Shown here: piece by piece, positions 17,195 through 25,920 of the stretch
How positions within the stretch are numbered: position 1 is the first letter of the stretch
Layout: the number at the start of each line of letters is the position of its first letter
NCBI GenBank assembly: GCA_963766365.1
Contig: CAVXZK010000013.1
Span: 62,001 to 126,000, forward strand
DNA length: 64,000 nt
From: JALORV01 sp963766365
GTDB taxonomy: Bacteria; Pseudomonadota; Gammaproteobacteria; Burkholderiales; Burkholderiaceae_F
Direction of reading: 5' to 3'
Notes under the pieces: generated by a model
Seen by the model: only the letters and a program-made list of their open reading frames with translations
What the model was told of the DNA's origin: nothing
The model's database searches: none
Made by a program: the position numbers and the translations under genes

Positions 17195-18421
17195 TCAGTC
17201 GAGCGTCTGCTTGTAGCGCTTCATCGCGATGGCCGCGGCAAACGCTATGAACACGAGTATCGGCACCACCTGCGGCGCGATGTCGGACCAGCCGGCGCCC
17301 TTCAGCATCACACCGCGAACGATGCGCAGGAAATGCGTCAGCGGCAGCGCTTCTCCGATCCACTGCGCCCACACCGGCATGCCGCGGAACGGAAACATGA
17401 AACCGGAGAGCAGGATGTTGGGAAGGAAGAAGAACATCGTCATCTGCATTGACTGCATCTGCGAGCGCGCCATCGTCGAGAAGGCAAAGCCAACCCCCAG
17501 GGTGGCGACGATGAAGAGCACGATCGCCGCCGACAGCAGCACGAAGTTGCCGAACATCGGCACCTCGAAGAGAAGCCGTGCGGCGGTGAACACGATCAGC
17601 ACCTGGACGTAGCCAATGATCACGTAGGGCACGATCTTGCCGATCATAACCTCGGACGGGCGCACCGGCGTCGCGAGCAGGTTCTCCAGCGTGCCGCGTT
17701 CGCGCTCCCGCGTCATGCCCATCGCCGTCATCATCACCAGCGTCATCGTGAGAATGACGCCCATTAGTCCGGGCACGACGTTGTAGTTGGTGAGCCCCTC
17801 GGGGTTGTAGCGCTTGTGAACGATGACCTGGAACGGTTCACGGTCAGGTGCGAGCCGCGCGAGCGGTCCGTGCAGGTCGTTGCGCAGTGCCAGCTGCGGC
17901 AGCCGCTGCAGCGCCGATACGGCGGTGCCGGTCGCCGCCGGATCGGTGGCGTCCGCGTACACAGCCATTGCCGGCGATTCCCCGCGCACCAATCTCGCAG
18001 TGAAATCCGATGGGAACACCAGCGCGAACTGCACGTCGCCGCGCGCGATCAGCCGTTCGGCCTCGCTTTCCGATCCGACTTCGATGATGTGGAAGTAATC
18101 GGTGTTCTGCGCTGCGCGCACAATTGTGCGGACCATGGGCGAGTGGTCCAGTGCCACGACGGCCGTCGGCAGGTGCTTGGGATCGGAGTTGATCGCATAG
18201 CCGAACAGCACCAGTTGCATGATGGGCACACCGATCAGCATCGCGAAGGTCAGCCGGTCGCGCCGCAACTGGATGAATTCCTTGCGCAGCACGGCGCCGA
18301 TGCGCTCAAGCGACAGCGCCCAGCGCCATGAGCGGTCGTGGGAGCCTCCGCGCTGCGCGCTGCGGCGCGAGCTGGCTTGGGGCGGCCCGGCGCTGCGCTC
18401 AGCTGACGGTGTCGCGTGCAT
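17195..18421 (-). CDS. ABC-2 type exporter permease (YbhS/YbhR-like)
   Basis: 408 residues with one helix near residue 60 (MLIGVPIMQLVLFGYAIN), a large periplasmic domain (about 80-225) and five more helices from about 228 to 400. GTLENLLATPVRPSEVMIGK is the typical ABC-2 coupling region. It should work with the ATPase (18399-19325) and the adaptor (19338-20318) as a drug or solute exporter like E. coli YbhFSR-YbhG. Only one permease gene is present, so it would act as a homodimer, unlike the YbhS-YbhR pair. The annotated start overlaps the ATPase gene by 23 bp; the first 35 residues are low-complexity and the true start may be further in. Confidence 0.88.
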   Translation of the reverse strand: MHATPSAERSAGPPQASSRRSAQRGGSHDRSWRWALSLERIGAVLRKEFIQLRRDRLTFAMLIGVPIMQLVLFGYAINSDPKHLPTAVVALDHSPMVRTIVRAAQNTDYFHIIEVGSESEAERLIARGDVQFALVFPSDFTARLVRGESPAMAVYADATDPAATGTAVSALQRLPQLALRNDLHGPLARLAPDREPFQVIVHKRYNPEGLTNYNVVPGLMGVILTMTLVMMTAMGMTRERERGTLENLLATPVRPSEVMIGKIVPYVIIGYVQVLIVFTAARLLFEVPMFGNFVLLSAAIVLFIVATLGVGFAFSTMARSQMQSMQMTMFFFLPNILLSGFMFPFRGMPVWAQWIGEALPLTHFLRIVRGVMLKGAGWSDIAPQVVPILVFIAFAAAIAMKRYKQTLD

Positions 18422-19325
18422 CCTGGGTCAGTGCGATGAAGACGTCTTCGAGCCCGGTCGGTATCGGCTCGATGCGGACCGTCTGCGCCAGTGCCGGATC
18501 GCGCTCCGACAGCCAGCGCGGGAAGTCGTCGTGGTTGGTGCTGCTGACATGCAGGCTGGTGCCGAAAGGCACCGCCATCCAGCCGCGCTGCTCGACGAGC
18601 TCGAGCACGGCGTCGAGGCGCGGACCATGCACCGACCAGGTTCGCAGTCCGGCCTGCGCGATCACCTCCGGCGCCGTGCCGGCGGCCAGAATCTTGCCGT
18701 AGGAGATGTACACGAGCCGATGGCAACGCTCGGCCTCGTCCATGTAGTGCGTGCTGACGAGCACCGTGATGCCATCGGCCGCGAGCGCGTGGATCTCGCG
18801 CCAGAAGTCCCGGCGCGCCTTCGGGTCCACTCCCGCGGTCGGCTCATCGAGCAGCAGCAACTCGGGTTCATGCATCAGGCAGGCCGCCAGCGCCAGTCGC
18901 TGCTTCCAGCCGCCGGACAAAGTGCCCGCCAGCTGCGCCTTGCGCGCCGTGAGCCCGAGCCGGTCGAGTGCAGCGGCGACGCGCCGCTTGCGATTGTCCA
19001 ACCGATAGATGCGCGCGGTGAAGTCGAGGTTCTCGCCAATCGAGAGATCCTCGTAGAGCCCGAAGCGCTGCGTCATGTAGCCCACGCGCAGCTTGATGCG
19101 GCGCGCCTCGCTCCGGATGTCGTAGCCGAGGCAGGTGCCTTCGCCGGCATCCACCTCGAGCAGTCCGCACAGCATGCGGATCGTCGTCGTCTTGCCGCTG
19201 CCGTTCGGGCCGAGGAAGCCACAGACCTGCCCCCGCGGCACCGCGAGATCGATGTGGTCGACGACGGTGCGGCCGGCGAAGGCCTTGGTCAGGCCACGAA
19301 CGTCGATCGCGAGGTCAGTGCTCAT
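18399..19325 (-). CDS. ABC exporter ATP-binding protein (YbhF-like)
   Basis: 308 residues, one ATPase domain plus a C-terminal regulatory extension. Walker A GPNGSGKTTT at about residue 39, signature LSGGWKQRLALA at about 143, Walker B LLLLDEPTAGVD, and a switch His in VLVSTHYMDEAERC. It powers the membrane protein encoded next on the same strand. E. coli YbhF has two ATPase domains, so this one resembles a half. It starts 12 bp after the adaptor gene ends and is part of the cecR-adaptor-ATPase-permease operon. Confidence 0.92.
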   Translation of the reverse strand: MSTDLAIDVRGLTKAFAGRTVVDHIDLAVPRGQVCGFLGPNGSGKTTTIRMLCGLLEVDAGEGTCLGYDIRSEARRIKLRVGYMTQRFGLYEDLSIGENLDFTARIYRLDNRKRRVAAALDRLGLTARKAQLAGTLSGGWKQRLALAACLMHEPELLLLDEPTAGVDPKARRDFWREIHALAADGITVLVSTHYMDEAERCHRLVYISYGKILAAGTAPEVIAQAGLRTWSVHGPRLDAVLELVEQRGWMAVPFGTSLHVSSTNHDDFPRWLSERDPALAQTVRIEPIPTGLEDVFIALTQDARDTVS

Positions 19326-19337
19326 CGGCCGTCCGCG

Positions 19338-20318
19338 TCACGAGCCCGCTGCGATGCGGACGTCGACCGGCTGGCCGGGCTTGAGCTGCGACGCCGTCTT
19401 CTCGTCCGGCTTCGCTTCCACCATGAAGACGAGCTTGGCGCGGCTTTCGTTGCTGTAGATCACCGGTGGCGTGTACTCGGCTTGATCGGAAACGAAGGCC
19501 ACGCGCGCCGACATTCCCGGCGGGCAGCCGTCGCAGCTCACCGCCACGAGGTCGCCGATGCGGACCCGCGCGAGCGCCGCCTGCGGCACGAAAAAGCGTA
19601 CCTTGAGCGCCCCATCCGGCAGCAATGCGACGACGGGCGAACCCTGCGCGACCCATTCGCCCGGCCGGTACATCACGTCCTGGACCGCACCGGCCCGCGC
19701 CGCGATGCCGCGCGTCTGGTCTTCGCGCCAGCGCGATGAGGCGAGTTCGCTTTCCGCGGCGCGCTGCTCGGCCTCGGCCGCCGCGATCTCGTCGGGCCGT
19801 GCCGCGTCGCGCGCGATGGCAAGCTGAGACTGGACTTCGGCCACGCGCGCCGCATCGCGGTCCCGGGTCGCGCGCAGTTCGTCGAGCCGGTTCGGCGACA
19901 GGAAGCCCTGCGCTACCAGCGCCTCGCTGCGCCGGAGCTCGCTCGAAGAAAGCGCCAGCGCCGCGCGGGCCTGGGCCACCTGCTGCTCGATCGCTCTCAG
20001 CTCGTCGACGCGCTTGCCCTTGCGCAGGTTGCGGGTCTGGGCCGCAGCGCCCTCGGCGCGCGCTGCCGCTGTGGCGCGCGCCAGTGATTCAGGGTCGCGC
20101 TCCAGTTCGAACAGCAGCTGGCCCGCCTGGACCCGCGCGCCGCGCTCGACCGCGAGCCTTTCGACGCGACCGCCGATTGCCGGAGCGACGTAAACGAGAT
20201 CGGCTTCCGCGTAGCCGCTGAATCGATCAGGATCGGTGCGCGTGCACGCCGCGAATGCGACCAGCAGCACGGCCACGACGACACGCTCAATGCGTGCGCG
20301 ATACGGGTCGCTTTGCAT
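19338..20318 (-). CDS. HlyD-family adaptor lipoprotein (YbhG-like)
   Basis: 326 residues from the ATG at 20318, which has AAGGAG seven bases upstream; longer starts have none. The lipobox VAFAAC (Cys near residue 21) suggests an inner-membrane-anchored lipoprotein. AEADLVYVAPAIGGRVERLAV begins the lipoyl-like domain, an Ala/Glu/Arg-rich coiled-coil hairpin spans about 80-200, and the beta-barrel domain with VKVRFFVPQAALARVRIGD-like sequence follows. It would link the ABC exporter to an outer-membrane channel. The gene overlaps the 3' end of the regulator gene by 32 bp. Confidence 0.9.
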   Translation of the reverse strand: MQSDPYRARIERVVVAVLLVAFAACTRTDPDRFSGYAEADLVYVAPAIGGRVERLAVERGARVQAGQLLFELERDPESLARATAAARAEGAAAQTRNLRKGKRVDELRAIEQQVAQARAALALSSSELRRSEALVAQGFLSPNRLDELRATRDRDAARVAEVQSQLAIARDAARPDEIAAAEAEQRAAESELASSRWREDQTRGIAARAGAVQDVMYRPGEWVAQGSPVVALLPDGALKVRFFVPQAALARVRIGDLVAVSCDGCPPGMSARVAFVSDQAEYTPPVIYSNESRAKLVFMVEAKPDEKTASQLKPGQPVDVRIAAGS

Positions 20319-20958
20319 TCCCGCTCTCCTTTGCAAGTCCGGCCAGGGCCCAGTCGAGCCGTTGCTCGCGGAACTCGCGTTCATGTGCAAGACGCGACAG
20401 AGCGCGCGACAGTTCGGCGGGCGCCAGGCGCGCCTCGGTCATGCGCTCGACCAGCAGCATCGGCAGCGCGATCGCGCCCATCAGGAACAGCAGCACGTTG
20501 ACCGGTTCGCCCGGCGGCAGCTCGCGCCTTGCCTGGGCCTCGCCAATCACCCTCAGGATCAGCGCCGGATGGCGCCCGGCTAGCGACTGTACGAACCGGA
20601 CGGCCGACGGCTCGCCGCCGGCGGCGTCCATCAGGACATGCGTGATGAACCGTCGATTCGCCGCCGCCCAGTCGGCCATCTGCAGCACCAGGCCGCGCAG
20701 ACGCTGCACAGGCGCGAGGTCGCCGTCGACGGTGTCTTTGAGCGACTGCAGCAGCGGGGCGTACCAGCGCTCGATGACCTCGCTCACGAAGGCATCGCGC
20801 GACCCGAAGTGGTAGACGAAAGTACCGAGATTGGCCCCCGTCTGCTGGCAGAGGCCACGGACCGTGATCGAACGCACACCATTGCGGCGCGCCTGCTGCA
20901 GCCCGGCGCGCAGCAGGCGCTCACGCGTCGAGATCGATCTGGCGGCCTCGCTAGCCAT
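20287..20958 (-). CDS. TetR-family regulator (CecR-like)
   Basis: 223 residues from the ATG at 20958. The N-terminal helix-turn-helix is clear: RERLLRAGLQQARRNGVRSI, LCQQTGANLGTFVYHFGSRD. The C-terminal ligand domain is all-helical. It heads an operon of adaptor, ATPase and permease, the same arrangement that CecR (YbiH) controls in E. coli, so it is probably the local repressor of the exporter. A palindrome sits 8 bp upstream of its start codon. The ligand is unknown. Confidence 0.88.
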   Translation of the reverse strand: MASEAARSISTRERLLRAGLQQARRNGVRSITVRGLCQQTGANLGTFVYHFGSRDAFVSEVIERWYAPLLQSLKDTVDGDLAPVQRLRGLVLQMADWAAANRRFITHVLMDAAGGEPSAVRFVQSLAGRHPALILRVIGEAQARRELPPGEPVNVLLFLMGAIALPMLLVERMTEARLAPAELSRALSRLAHEREFREQRLDWALAGLAKESGNAKRPVSRTH

Positions 20959-20965
20959 GGCTGTT

Positions 20966-20981
20966 TTATACGCCCGTATAA
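20966..20981. promoter_or_regulatory. Operator palindrome of the cecR-like exporter operon
   Basis: TTATACGCCCGTATAA: two perfect 7-bp arms (TTATACG/CGTATAA) around CC, starting 8 bp before the regulator's ATG. An AT-containing palindrome in a GC-rich background in front of a TetR gene is the expected autoregulatory operator. The arms contain TATA-like -10 material, so a bound repressor would block RNA polymerase. Confidence 0.8.
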
Positions 20982-21111
20982 CCTGCCGGACAAGCCGGAC
21001 GCGCGCCAGGACACCGCGCCTGACGTCGCTCCGGCGGCACGGCAACCCAGGGCTGGGAACGATGCAGGCGTCGGGCCGCGCCGCAGGCAACCCCGCGCGG
21101 CCTTTATCCGC

Positions 21112-21231
21112 TCACCACAGCATGATGGCGGCGGCGAAGGCGAGGGCCCAGAGGGCCGAGCCGATCAGGATCGCAGGCAGCAGTCCGCGGGCAGTATTGA
21201 GGTCCGGCGCGTCGCTGTCCTCGTCGTTCAT
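21112..21231 (-). CDS. Tiny membrane protein, 39 residues
   Basis: ATG at 21231, stop at 21112. The first 15 residues are acidic and soluble (MNDEDSDAPDLNTARG), the rest is one hydrophobic helix (LLPAILIGSALWALAFAAA) ending in Leu-Trp. That split is unlikely by chance and looks like a real single-pass protein. No good Shine-Dalgarno sequence is visible, and there is no known family that I recognise. It lies between the cecR-like gene and the BCS1-like gene, both on the same strand. Confidence 0.5.
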   Translation of the reverse strand: MNDEDSDAPDLNTARGLLPAILIGSALWALAFAAAIMLW

Positions 21232-21597
21232 GTTCTGCACGATCTTTGTCGGCACTCGAGGCGCCGTCCATGCAATCGGTCCCGGTACGGACCTCGAAGC
21301 GTCCGCTCCGATTCGTTCATCAGATGGTCAGCCGCGCTGCGCCGCTGATGCGCTGCGGTCCGCATTGCACTCATGGAAGGATCCCCGCTTCCGCCCTGCC
21401 GCTGCGTTGGCAGCAAGGTCGCTGAAACCGCACACTGTTGCGCTACGTTTCGGTCCGCCTTTCGAAGCGCGAAGTCTGGTTACTGCGGCAGCGGCGGGTC
21501 GAACAGACGCTGCAGGGTATGGCGACCGGCGCGGCGGGCGGTTGACGCAGACCGACAAAAGCGAAGACATCACAGGAATGCGCGATGCGCCAGAGAC
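21232..21597. other. Gene-free stretch
   Basis: 366 bp between the tiny membrane ORF and the BCS1-like gene. I see no convincing reading frame, terminator hairpin or promoter palindrome in it. Confidence 0.5.
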
Positions 21598-22863
21598 TCA
21601 GGCGGCGCGGGGCTGGGCCGTCGGCCGGGTCGGCACCTCGCGAAATAGTGCGATCGCCTCGTCGACGCTCCGCGCCTTGAGCAGTCGCTCCTGCACTTGC
21701 GCCGGGGACCAGCGGTCGGCAGGCACCTCGCGGGCAAACCGCGCCGCCGCCGCAGCGTCGTCGAAGAACTTGAGGAACATGCGCTCGAGCTGGCTGGCGT
21801 CGCACAGGCCGAGTTCCAGGCGGAAGTCGACGCGGCCCGAACGGATCGCGGCCTCGTCGATAAGCTCAGGGTGATTGGTAGTCAAAAACACGACCGAGCC
21901 TTCGTGCGCGGCCACCCCGTCGAGCGCGTTGATGAAGCCGGAGTAGGAAACCTTGACGCCGGTATCGGCCTTGTCGCGCTGGCGGAAGAAGGCGTCGACG
22001 TCTTCGATCAGGATGACCGAGCGCTGCGGCACCGAGGACAGCAGGTTGCCGATCTTCTCGTCGGTGACGGTCGGCGATGCCAGACTGAGCACGCAGACGT
22101 TGAGCGCCAGTTCGGAGGCGATCGCGGTGACCAGCGACGTCTTGCCGGTGCCAGGCGGTCCGTACAGCAGGTAACCGCGACGCCAGGGAATACCCAGCGC
22201 CTCGTAGCGCTCGTGCGACGCGAAGAATCGGTTCAGATCCTCGAGGATCGCTTCCTTCTGCCCGGCTTTCAGCACCACCGAATCGAGCTTGCGGTTGTTG
22301 CCAAGCCGCGCGCGCATCCACTCGTTGTTGTACGGACTCGGCATGTAGACCGCAATGCGGTTCAGTTCGCGCGCGATGCGGTGTTCCATCGCCGCATGCA
22401 CCAGTTCCTCCAGCGGCGCCTTGTTGCGGCCGAAGGTCGAGAGTGAGATCTTTTCGAAGATCGACGGCCCGACCTGCACCTCGCGCTTCATCCACATCAG
22501 CCGGCCATCGAGGAAGAACAGGTGAAATCCCTCTCCCGGCGACAGCACTGTCAGCGGCCGGCCGCCCTGCTGCAGTTCGTCATGCAGGCTCTGGTAGCTG
22601 GTGCCCTGGCGCACCGCGCGCGCGGTGAAGTTGTTGAGACGCCGCAGCGATTCGCGGCTGTCCATGTACTCGACCAGCGCCGGGAACATCAGCTCGTCGC
22701 GGCTGTCGACGGTGAGCGTCGTGATCAGGAAGTGCTTGGCCCAGCCGAAGACCTTGCCCGGCAGCTCGCGCAGCCAGACGGCCAGCAGACCGAGCAGCGC
22801 CAGCGTGAGCCCGCCCGAGAGCACCGCGTTCGAACCGAATAATCCATGCAGCCACTCGCCCAT
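21598..22863 (-). CDS. BCS1-like membrane-anchored AAA ATPase
   Basis: 421 residues from the ATG at 22863. One membrane helix near residues 13-32 (LSGGLTLALLGLLAVWL), then a BCS1-specific region (about 40-190) and an AAA domain: Walker A GPPGTGKTSL at about 225, Walker B SVILIEDVDAFF, sensor region VVFLTTNHPELID and arginine fingers AIRSGRVDFRLEL. Mitochondrial BCS1 pushes the folded Rieske protein across the inner membrane; bacterial members are little studied and may act on membrane proteins. The AAA part matches BCS1 closely (VDFRLELGLCD). It is divergently arranged with the TerB gene. Confidence 0.85.
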   Translation of the reverse strand: MGEWLHGLFGSNAVLSGGLTLALLGLLAVWLRELPGKVFGWAKHFLITTLTVDSRDELMFPALVEYMDSRESLRRLNNFTARAVRQGTSYQSLHDELQQGGRPLTVLSPGEGFHLFFLDGRLMWMKREVQVGPSIFEKISLSTFGRNKAPLEELVHAAMEHRIARELNRIAVYMPSPYNNEWMRARLGNNRKLDSVVLKAGQKEAILEDLNRFFASHERYEALGIPWRRGYLLYGPPGTGKTSLVTAIASELALNVCVLSLASPTVTDEKIGNLLSSVPQRSVILIEDVDAFFRQRDKADTGVKVSYSGFINALDGVAAHEGSVVFLTTNHPELIDEAAIRSGRVDFRLELGLCDASQLERMFLKFFDDAAAAARFAREVPADRWSPAQVQERLLKARSVDEAIALFREVPTRPTAQPRAA

Positions 22864-22954
22864 GAGGCCCCCCTTGGTCCGGCAACACTTTAGCGCGGAG
22901 CACCCGCGGGGGGGCCGACTTGCGAGCGAGCCCGCGCGCTGCAACACTCCGCCC

Positions 22955-23407
22955 ATGCTCAAGTCCATTCGCGATTTCTTCGAAAGTCACATTGCGGCGA
23001 CGTCGACACCGTCCGACGAGCGCCATTCGATCCAGTTGGCGACGGCGGCACTGCTCGTTGAGGTGGCGCGCATTGACAGCCAGTCGACCGAGGATGAGCG
23101 CAGTGTCGTGCTGCGGGCCGTGCGCGAGAAGTTCGAGCTGAGGGCTGACGAGGCTGCCGCGCTGATCGAGCTCGCCGAGGCCGAGATCAAGCAGGCCAAC
23201 GACTACTTCCAGTTCACCTCGCTGGTGAACCGGCGTTTCACGCAGGAGCAGAAACTGCGCATCATCGAGCTCATGTGGCGCGTCGCCTACGCCGACGCCG
23301 AGCTGTCGGCTCATGAGAATCACCTGATGCGCAAGATCGGCGATCTGCTGCACATCACGCACGGCGACTACATCGCGGCTAAGATGCGCGCGCAGTCAGC
23401 GGGCTGA
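22955..23407 (+). CDS. TerB-family (tellurite resistance/DjlA-like) protein
   Basis: 150 residues, all-helical, one TerB domain. HSIQLATAALLVEVARIDSQ and DERSVVLRAVREKF form the first half, and LRIIELMWRVAYADAELS with ENHLMRKIGDLLHI the second, including the acidic (D/E)-containing loops that bind metal in TerB. Cytoplasmic. Members of this family occur both in tellurite loci and as general stress proteins; no other ter gene is nearby, so a tellurite role cannot be claimed. Confidence 0.85.
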   Translation: MLKSIRDFFESHIAATSTPSDERHSIQLATAALLVEVARIDSQSTEDERSVVLRAVREKFELRADEAAALIELAEAEIKQANDYFQFTSLVNRRFTQEQKLRIIELMWRVAYADAELSAHENHLMRKIGDLLHITHGDYIAAKMRAQSAG

Positions 23408-23485
23408 GCCTCGCGCGTAAACACCCATCGCCGGGTGGCTCGCTTCATATATAGTTTCTAGCCGCTTGGCGCTGGAAGACGAACC

Positions 23486-24214
23486 ATGAATGCGCGCACT
23501 CCCCCGTCCGGCTCCGCTGACGCCACCGACCTCGGCGTACCGGTCTCGCAGAAGATCCGCGAGCGCCTGCAGCAGGCCAAGCACCGTTTCCATGCCAACG
23601 ACTGCATCGCGCCGTACATCCAGGCCGATGAACTGCCGCTGCTGCAGGAGGAAGTCGAAGGCAAGCTGCTCGGCGTGCTGGAAAGCCTTGTCATCGATGT
23701 CGAGAGCGACCACAACACCCGCGAGACCGCACGCCGTGTCGCCAAGATGTACCTGACCGAGGTGTTCCGCGGCCGCTACACCGAGATGCCGCCGGTCACG
23801 GAGTTCCCCAACGTCGAGCGTCTCAACGAGCTGATGATCGTCGGGCCGATCACCGTGCGCAGCGCGTGTTCGCACCATCTGTGCCCGATCCTCGGCAAGG
23901 TGTGGATCGGCGTGCTGCCGAACGAGCACTCGAACCTGATCGGGCTCTCCAAGTACGTTCGGCTTGCCGACTGGGTCATGAGTCGGCCGCAGATCCAGGA
24001 AGAGGCCGTGACGCATCTGGCGGACCTGCTGCAGGACACGATGCAGCCCGACGGGCTGGCGATCGTCATGGAGGCCGATCACTTCTGCATGCAGTGGCGC
24101 GGTGTCAAGGACACCGACTCGAAGATGATCAACAGCGTGATGCGCGGGTCGTTCCTGAAGGATCCGAACCTGCGACGCGAATTCCTCGCGCTGCTGAATC
24201 TCAAGAACGCCTGA
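23486..24214 (+). CDS. folE: GTP cyclohydrolase I (FolE)
   Basis: 242 residues. It converts GTP to 7,8-dihydroneopterin triphosphate, the first step of folate (and pterin) synthesis. The zinc ligands are visible: Cys and His in RSACSHHLCPILGK (about 128-136) and the later Cys in ADHFCMQWRG (about 200). The catalytic loops FPNVERLNELMIVGPI and IGLSKYVRLADWVM are typical. GGAAG lies before the ATG, and TATATA near 23447 may be part of its promoter. A BLUF photoreceptor gene follows 15 bp downstream and is likely co-transcribed. Confidence 0.94.
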   Translation: MNARTPPSGSADATDLGVPVSQKIRERLQQAKHRFHANDCIAPYIQADELPLLQEEVEGKLLGVLESLVIDVESDHNTRETARRVAKMYLTEVFRGRYTEMPPVTEFPNVERLNELMIVGPITVRSACSHHLCPILGKVWIGVLPNEHSNLIGLSKYVRLADWVMSRPQIQEEAVTHLADLLQDTMQPDGLAIVMEADHFCMQWRGVKDTDSKMINSVMRGSFLKDPNLRREFLALLNLKNA

Positions 24215-24229
24215 CCCGAGGACCCCGCC

Positions 24230-24658
24230 ATGCTCGTCCGCCTGCTTTACGCCAGCCGCGCCGCAGCCCCCGTCACGCAGCAGATCATCGAGTCGATCCT
24301 GCAGCAGTCGCGTTCGCACAACCCGGCGCTCGGGATCACCGGCATCCTGTGCCACGGCGGCGACGTCTACATGCAGGCACTCGAAGGCGGCCGCGAGGCC
24401 GTGAATGCGCTCTACATGAAGATCGTGCGCGACACGCGCCATCAGGAAGTCATGCTGCTGCACTACGCCGAGGTGCCGGAGCGGCACTTCTCCGGCTGGA
24501 CGATGGGGCAGGTGAACCTGTCGAAGGTCAACCCGTCGATGCTGCTGAAGTATTCCGACAAGCCGGTGCTCGATCCCTTCACCGTTTCAGGGCGTGCCTC
24601 GATGGCGCTGCTCGAGGAACTGATCGCGACCGCGCAGATCGTCGGCCGCACCGGCTGA
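24230..24658 (+). CDS. BLUF-domain blue-light sensor (FAD-binding)
   Basis: 142 residues, a single BLUF domain with a short C-terminal helix extension. The photocycle residues are all in place: Tyr7 (LLYASR), Asn31 (SHNPALGITGIL) and Gln49 (YMQALEGG), and a Trp in HFSGWTMGQ. Such proteins bind FAD and signal blue light to partners. No output domain is present, so it must act by protein contact. GAGGA precedes the ATG. It lies 15 bp behind folE, an unusual pairing. Confidence 0.9.
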   Translation: MLVRLLYASRAAAPVTQQIIESILQQSRSHNPALGITGILCHGGDVYMQALEGGREAVNALYMKIVRDTRHQEVMLLHYAEVPERHFSGWTMGQVNLSKVNPSMLLKYSDKPVLDPFTVSGRASMALLEELIATAQIVGRTG

Positions 24659-24665
24659 CGCCCAC

Positions 24666-25172
24666 CTATCTGGTTTCAGCGCGCGCCGCCGGGCCGCGCC
24701 GGTAATCCCAGGGCGGCGTCGGCTCCGTGAACGTCCACAGCCCCGATCGCGCCGCGCGTGCCTGCTGCTCGGCTTGGGCATAGTCGAACCGGGCCTGCGG
24801 CGACTGCTCGTGCGCGTACTTGGTGTAATGCCAGGCGGGTCCACTACGCACCTGCTCAAGGCCGACATCGACAGCGTCGACGAGTACGAGGCAGACCGCG
24901 CGACCATAGCGATCCGACTTCGGGCATTCGGCGCGGGCAGTGCGGCCGTGCGTCAGATTCGCCAGCGACTGGCGAGCGCGCTGGCCGTGCGGCTGCGTGC
25001 GCTCGGGGGCATCGATGCCATCGATGCGGATGCGGTGTGTCGTCTTGCCCCCGTCGAGCAGCGTCAGCGTGTCGCCGTCGGCAATGCCGACGATCGTGCC
25101 GACCCATTCGACAGCGGTCGTGGACAATGGTCACAGGAAGATCGCGAGCAGCAGCAGACGGCGCAACGGCAT
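24666..25172 (-). pseudogene. Thermonuclease-like (SNase) protein with a stop codon in its signal peptide
   Basis: The nuclease domain reads from 25127 to 24666 (153 residues). The catalytic residues are there: Arg and Glu in RIRIDGIDAPE (about residues 33-43) and Arg in SDRYGRAVC (about 72). Directly upstream in the same frame lies a perfect signal-peptide beginning, MPLRRLLLLAIFL (25172-25134), followed by TGA at 25131-25133 and then the domain. One base change, for example from TGG, would explain it. Without the first part the protein could only be made from the TTG at 25127 and would stay in the cytoplasm. Confidence 0.72.
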
Positions 25173-25319
25173 GGCGGGTCGGGGAGATATGACTTGTCCA
25201 TGCTAGGAATCCGTCGGCGACGCAGTGAGGCAGCAAGCAGGCGCCTCACGCTGTATTTCGCGCGTCCAACCGCTACCATCGCGCCCGACAAAGCGCGCAG
25301 CGCTCGGAAAGGGAAACTC

Positions 25320-25907
25320 ATGGTCACTCGCTGGATCACCCTCATGTCCATCACCTTGCTGGCCAGTGGCTGCGACACGCTGAGCAAGGGGCCCTATGCG
25401 GAGGCCCAGGTGAAGGGCGGCGAGGGCAGTCGAGTCTGGGGTCGCGTCACCTTCCATCAGCCGGAAGGAGGCTCGTTCCTCGAGACGAGTCGATGGAGTG
25501 CTCCGGTGGCCGGCGCCGCGGCGGACAGCAGCGTCGGGAAGATCTATATCCGTGCCGACATTAACGGACTGCCTCCGGGCCGGCAGTTCGCGATCCACAT
25601 TCATGAGAAGCCCGACTGCACCGGGAACTTCACGGGAGCCGGAGGACACTTCAACCCGGGGGGCAAGCCACATGGGCGCCACGACGCGTCGGAGCGGCAC
25701 GCGGGCGATCTGCCGAACCTGTCCGCCAATGGCGAAGGCGTGGCGGTTTACGCGGCCACGTCTGATCTGCTGACAGTTGCACCCGGACCGTATTCCGTCG
25801 TCAACCGCGCGATCATCATCCACGAAAGCCCGGACGACTACCGCTCACAACCTGCCGGTAATTCCGGCGCACGCATCGCGTGCGGCGTCATCCGCTCGAT
25901 GGACTGA
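25320..25907 (+). CDS. sodC: Cu/Zn superoxide dismutase, lipoprotein
   Basis: 195 residues. The lipobox ITLLASGC gives a lipidated Cys at about 19. The SodC fold follows with metal ligands FAIHIHEKPDC, AGGHFNPGGKPHG, the Asp in ERHAGDLPN and a last His in AIIIHESPDDY, plus the Cys pair for the disulfide (about 102 and 188). It removes superoxide in the periplasm or at the outer membrane. The start ATG has a purine-rich AAAGGGAAA upstream. Not in an obvious operon; it converges with the broken dehydratase gene at 25921. Confidence 0.92.
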   Translation: MVTRWITLMSITLLASGCDTLSKGPYAEAQVKGGEGSRVWGRVTFHQPEGGSFLETSRWSAPVAGAAADSSVGKIYIRADINGLPPGRQFAIHIHEKPDCTGNFTGAGGHFNPGGKPHGRHDASERHAGDLPNLSANGEGVAVYAATSDLLTVAPGPYSVVNRAIIIHESPDDYRSQPAGNSGARIACGVIRSMD

Positions 25908-25920
25908 ATCGCCGCAGTCG

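Noticed and set aside
22955..23407. Tellurite resistance operon
   Set aside because: Only a TerB-domain gene is present; no terC, terD or terZ neighbours.
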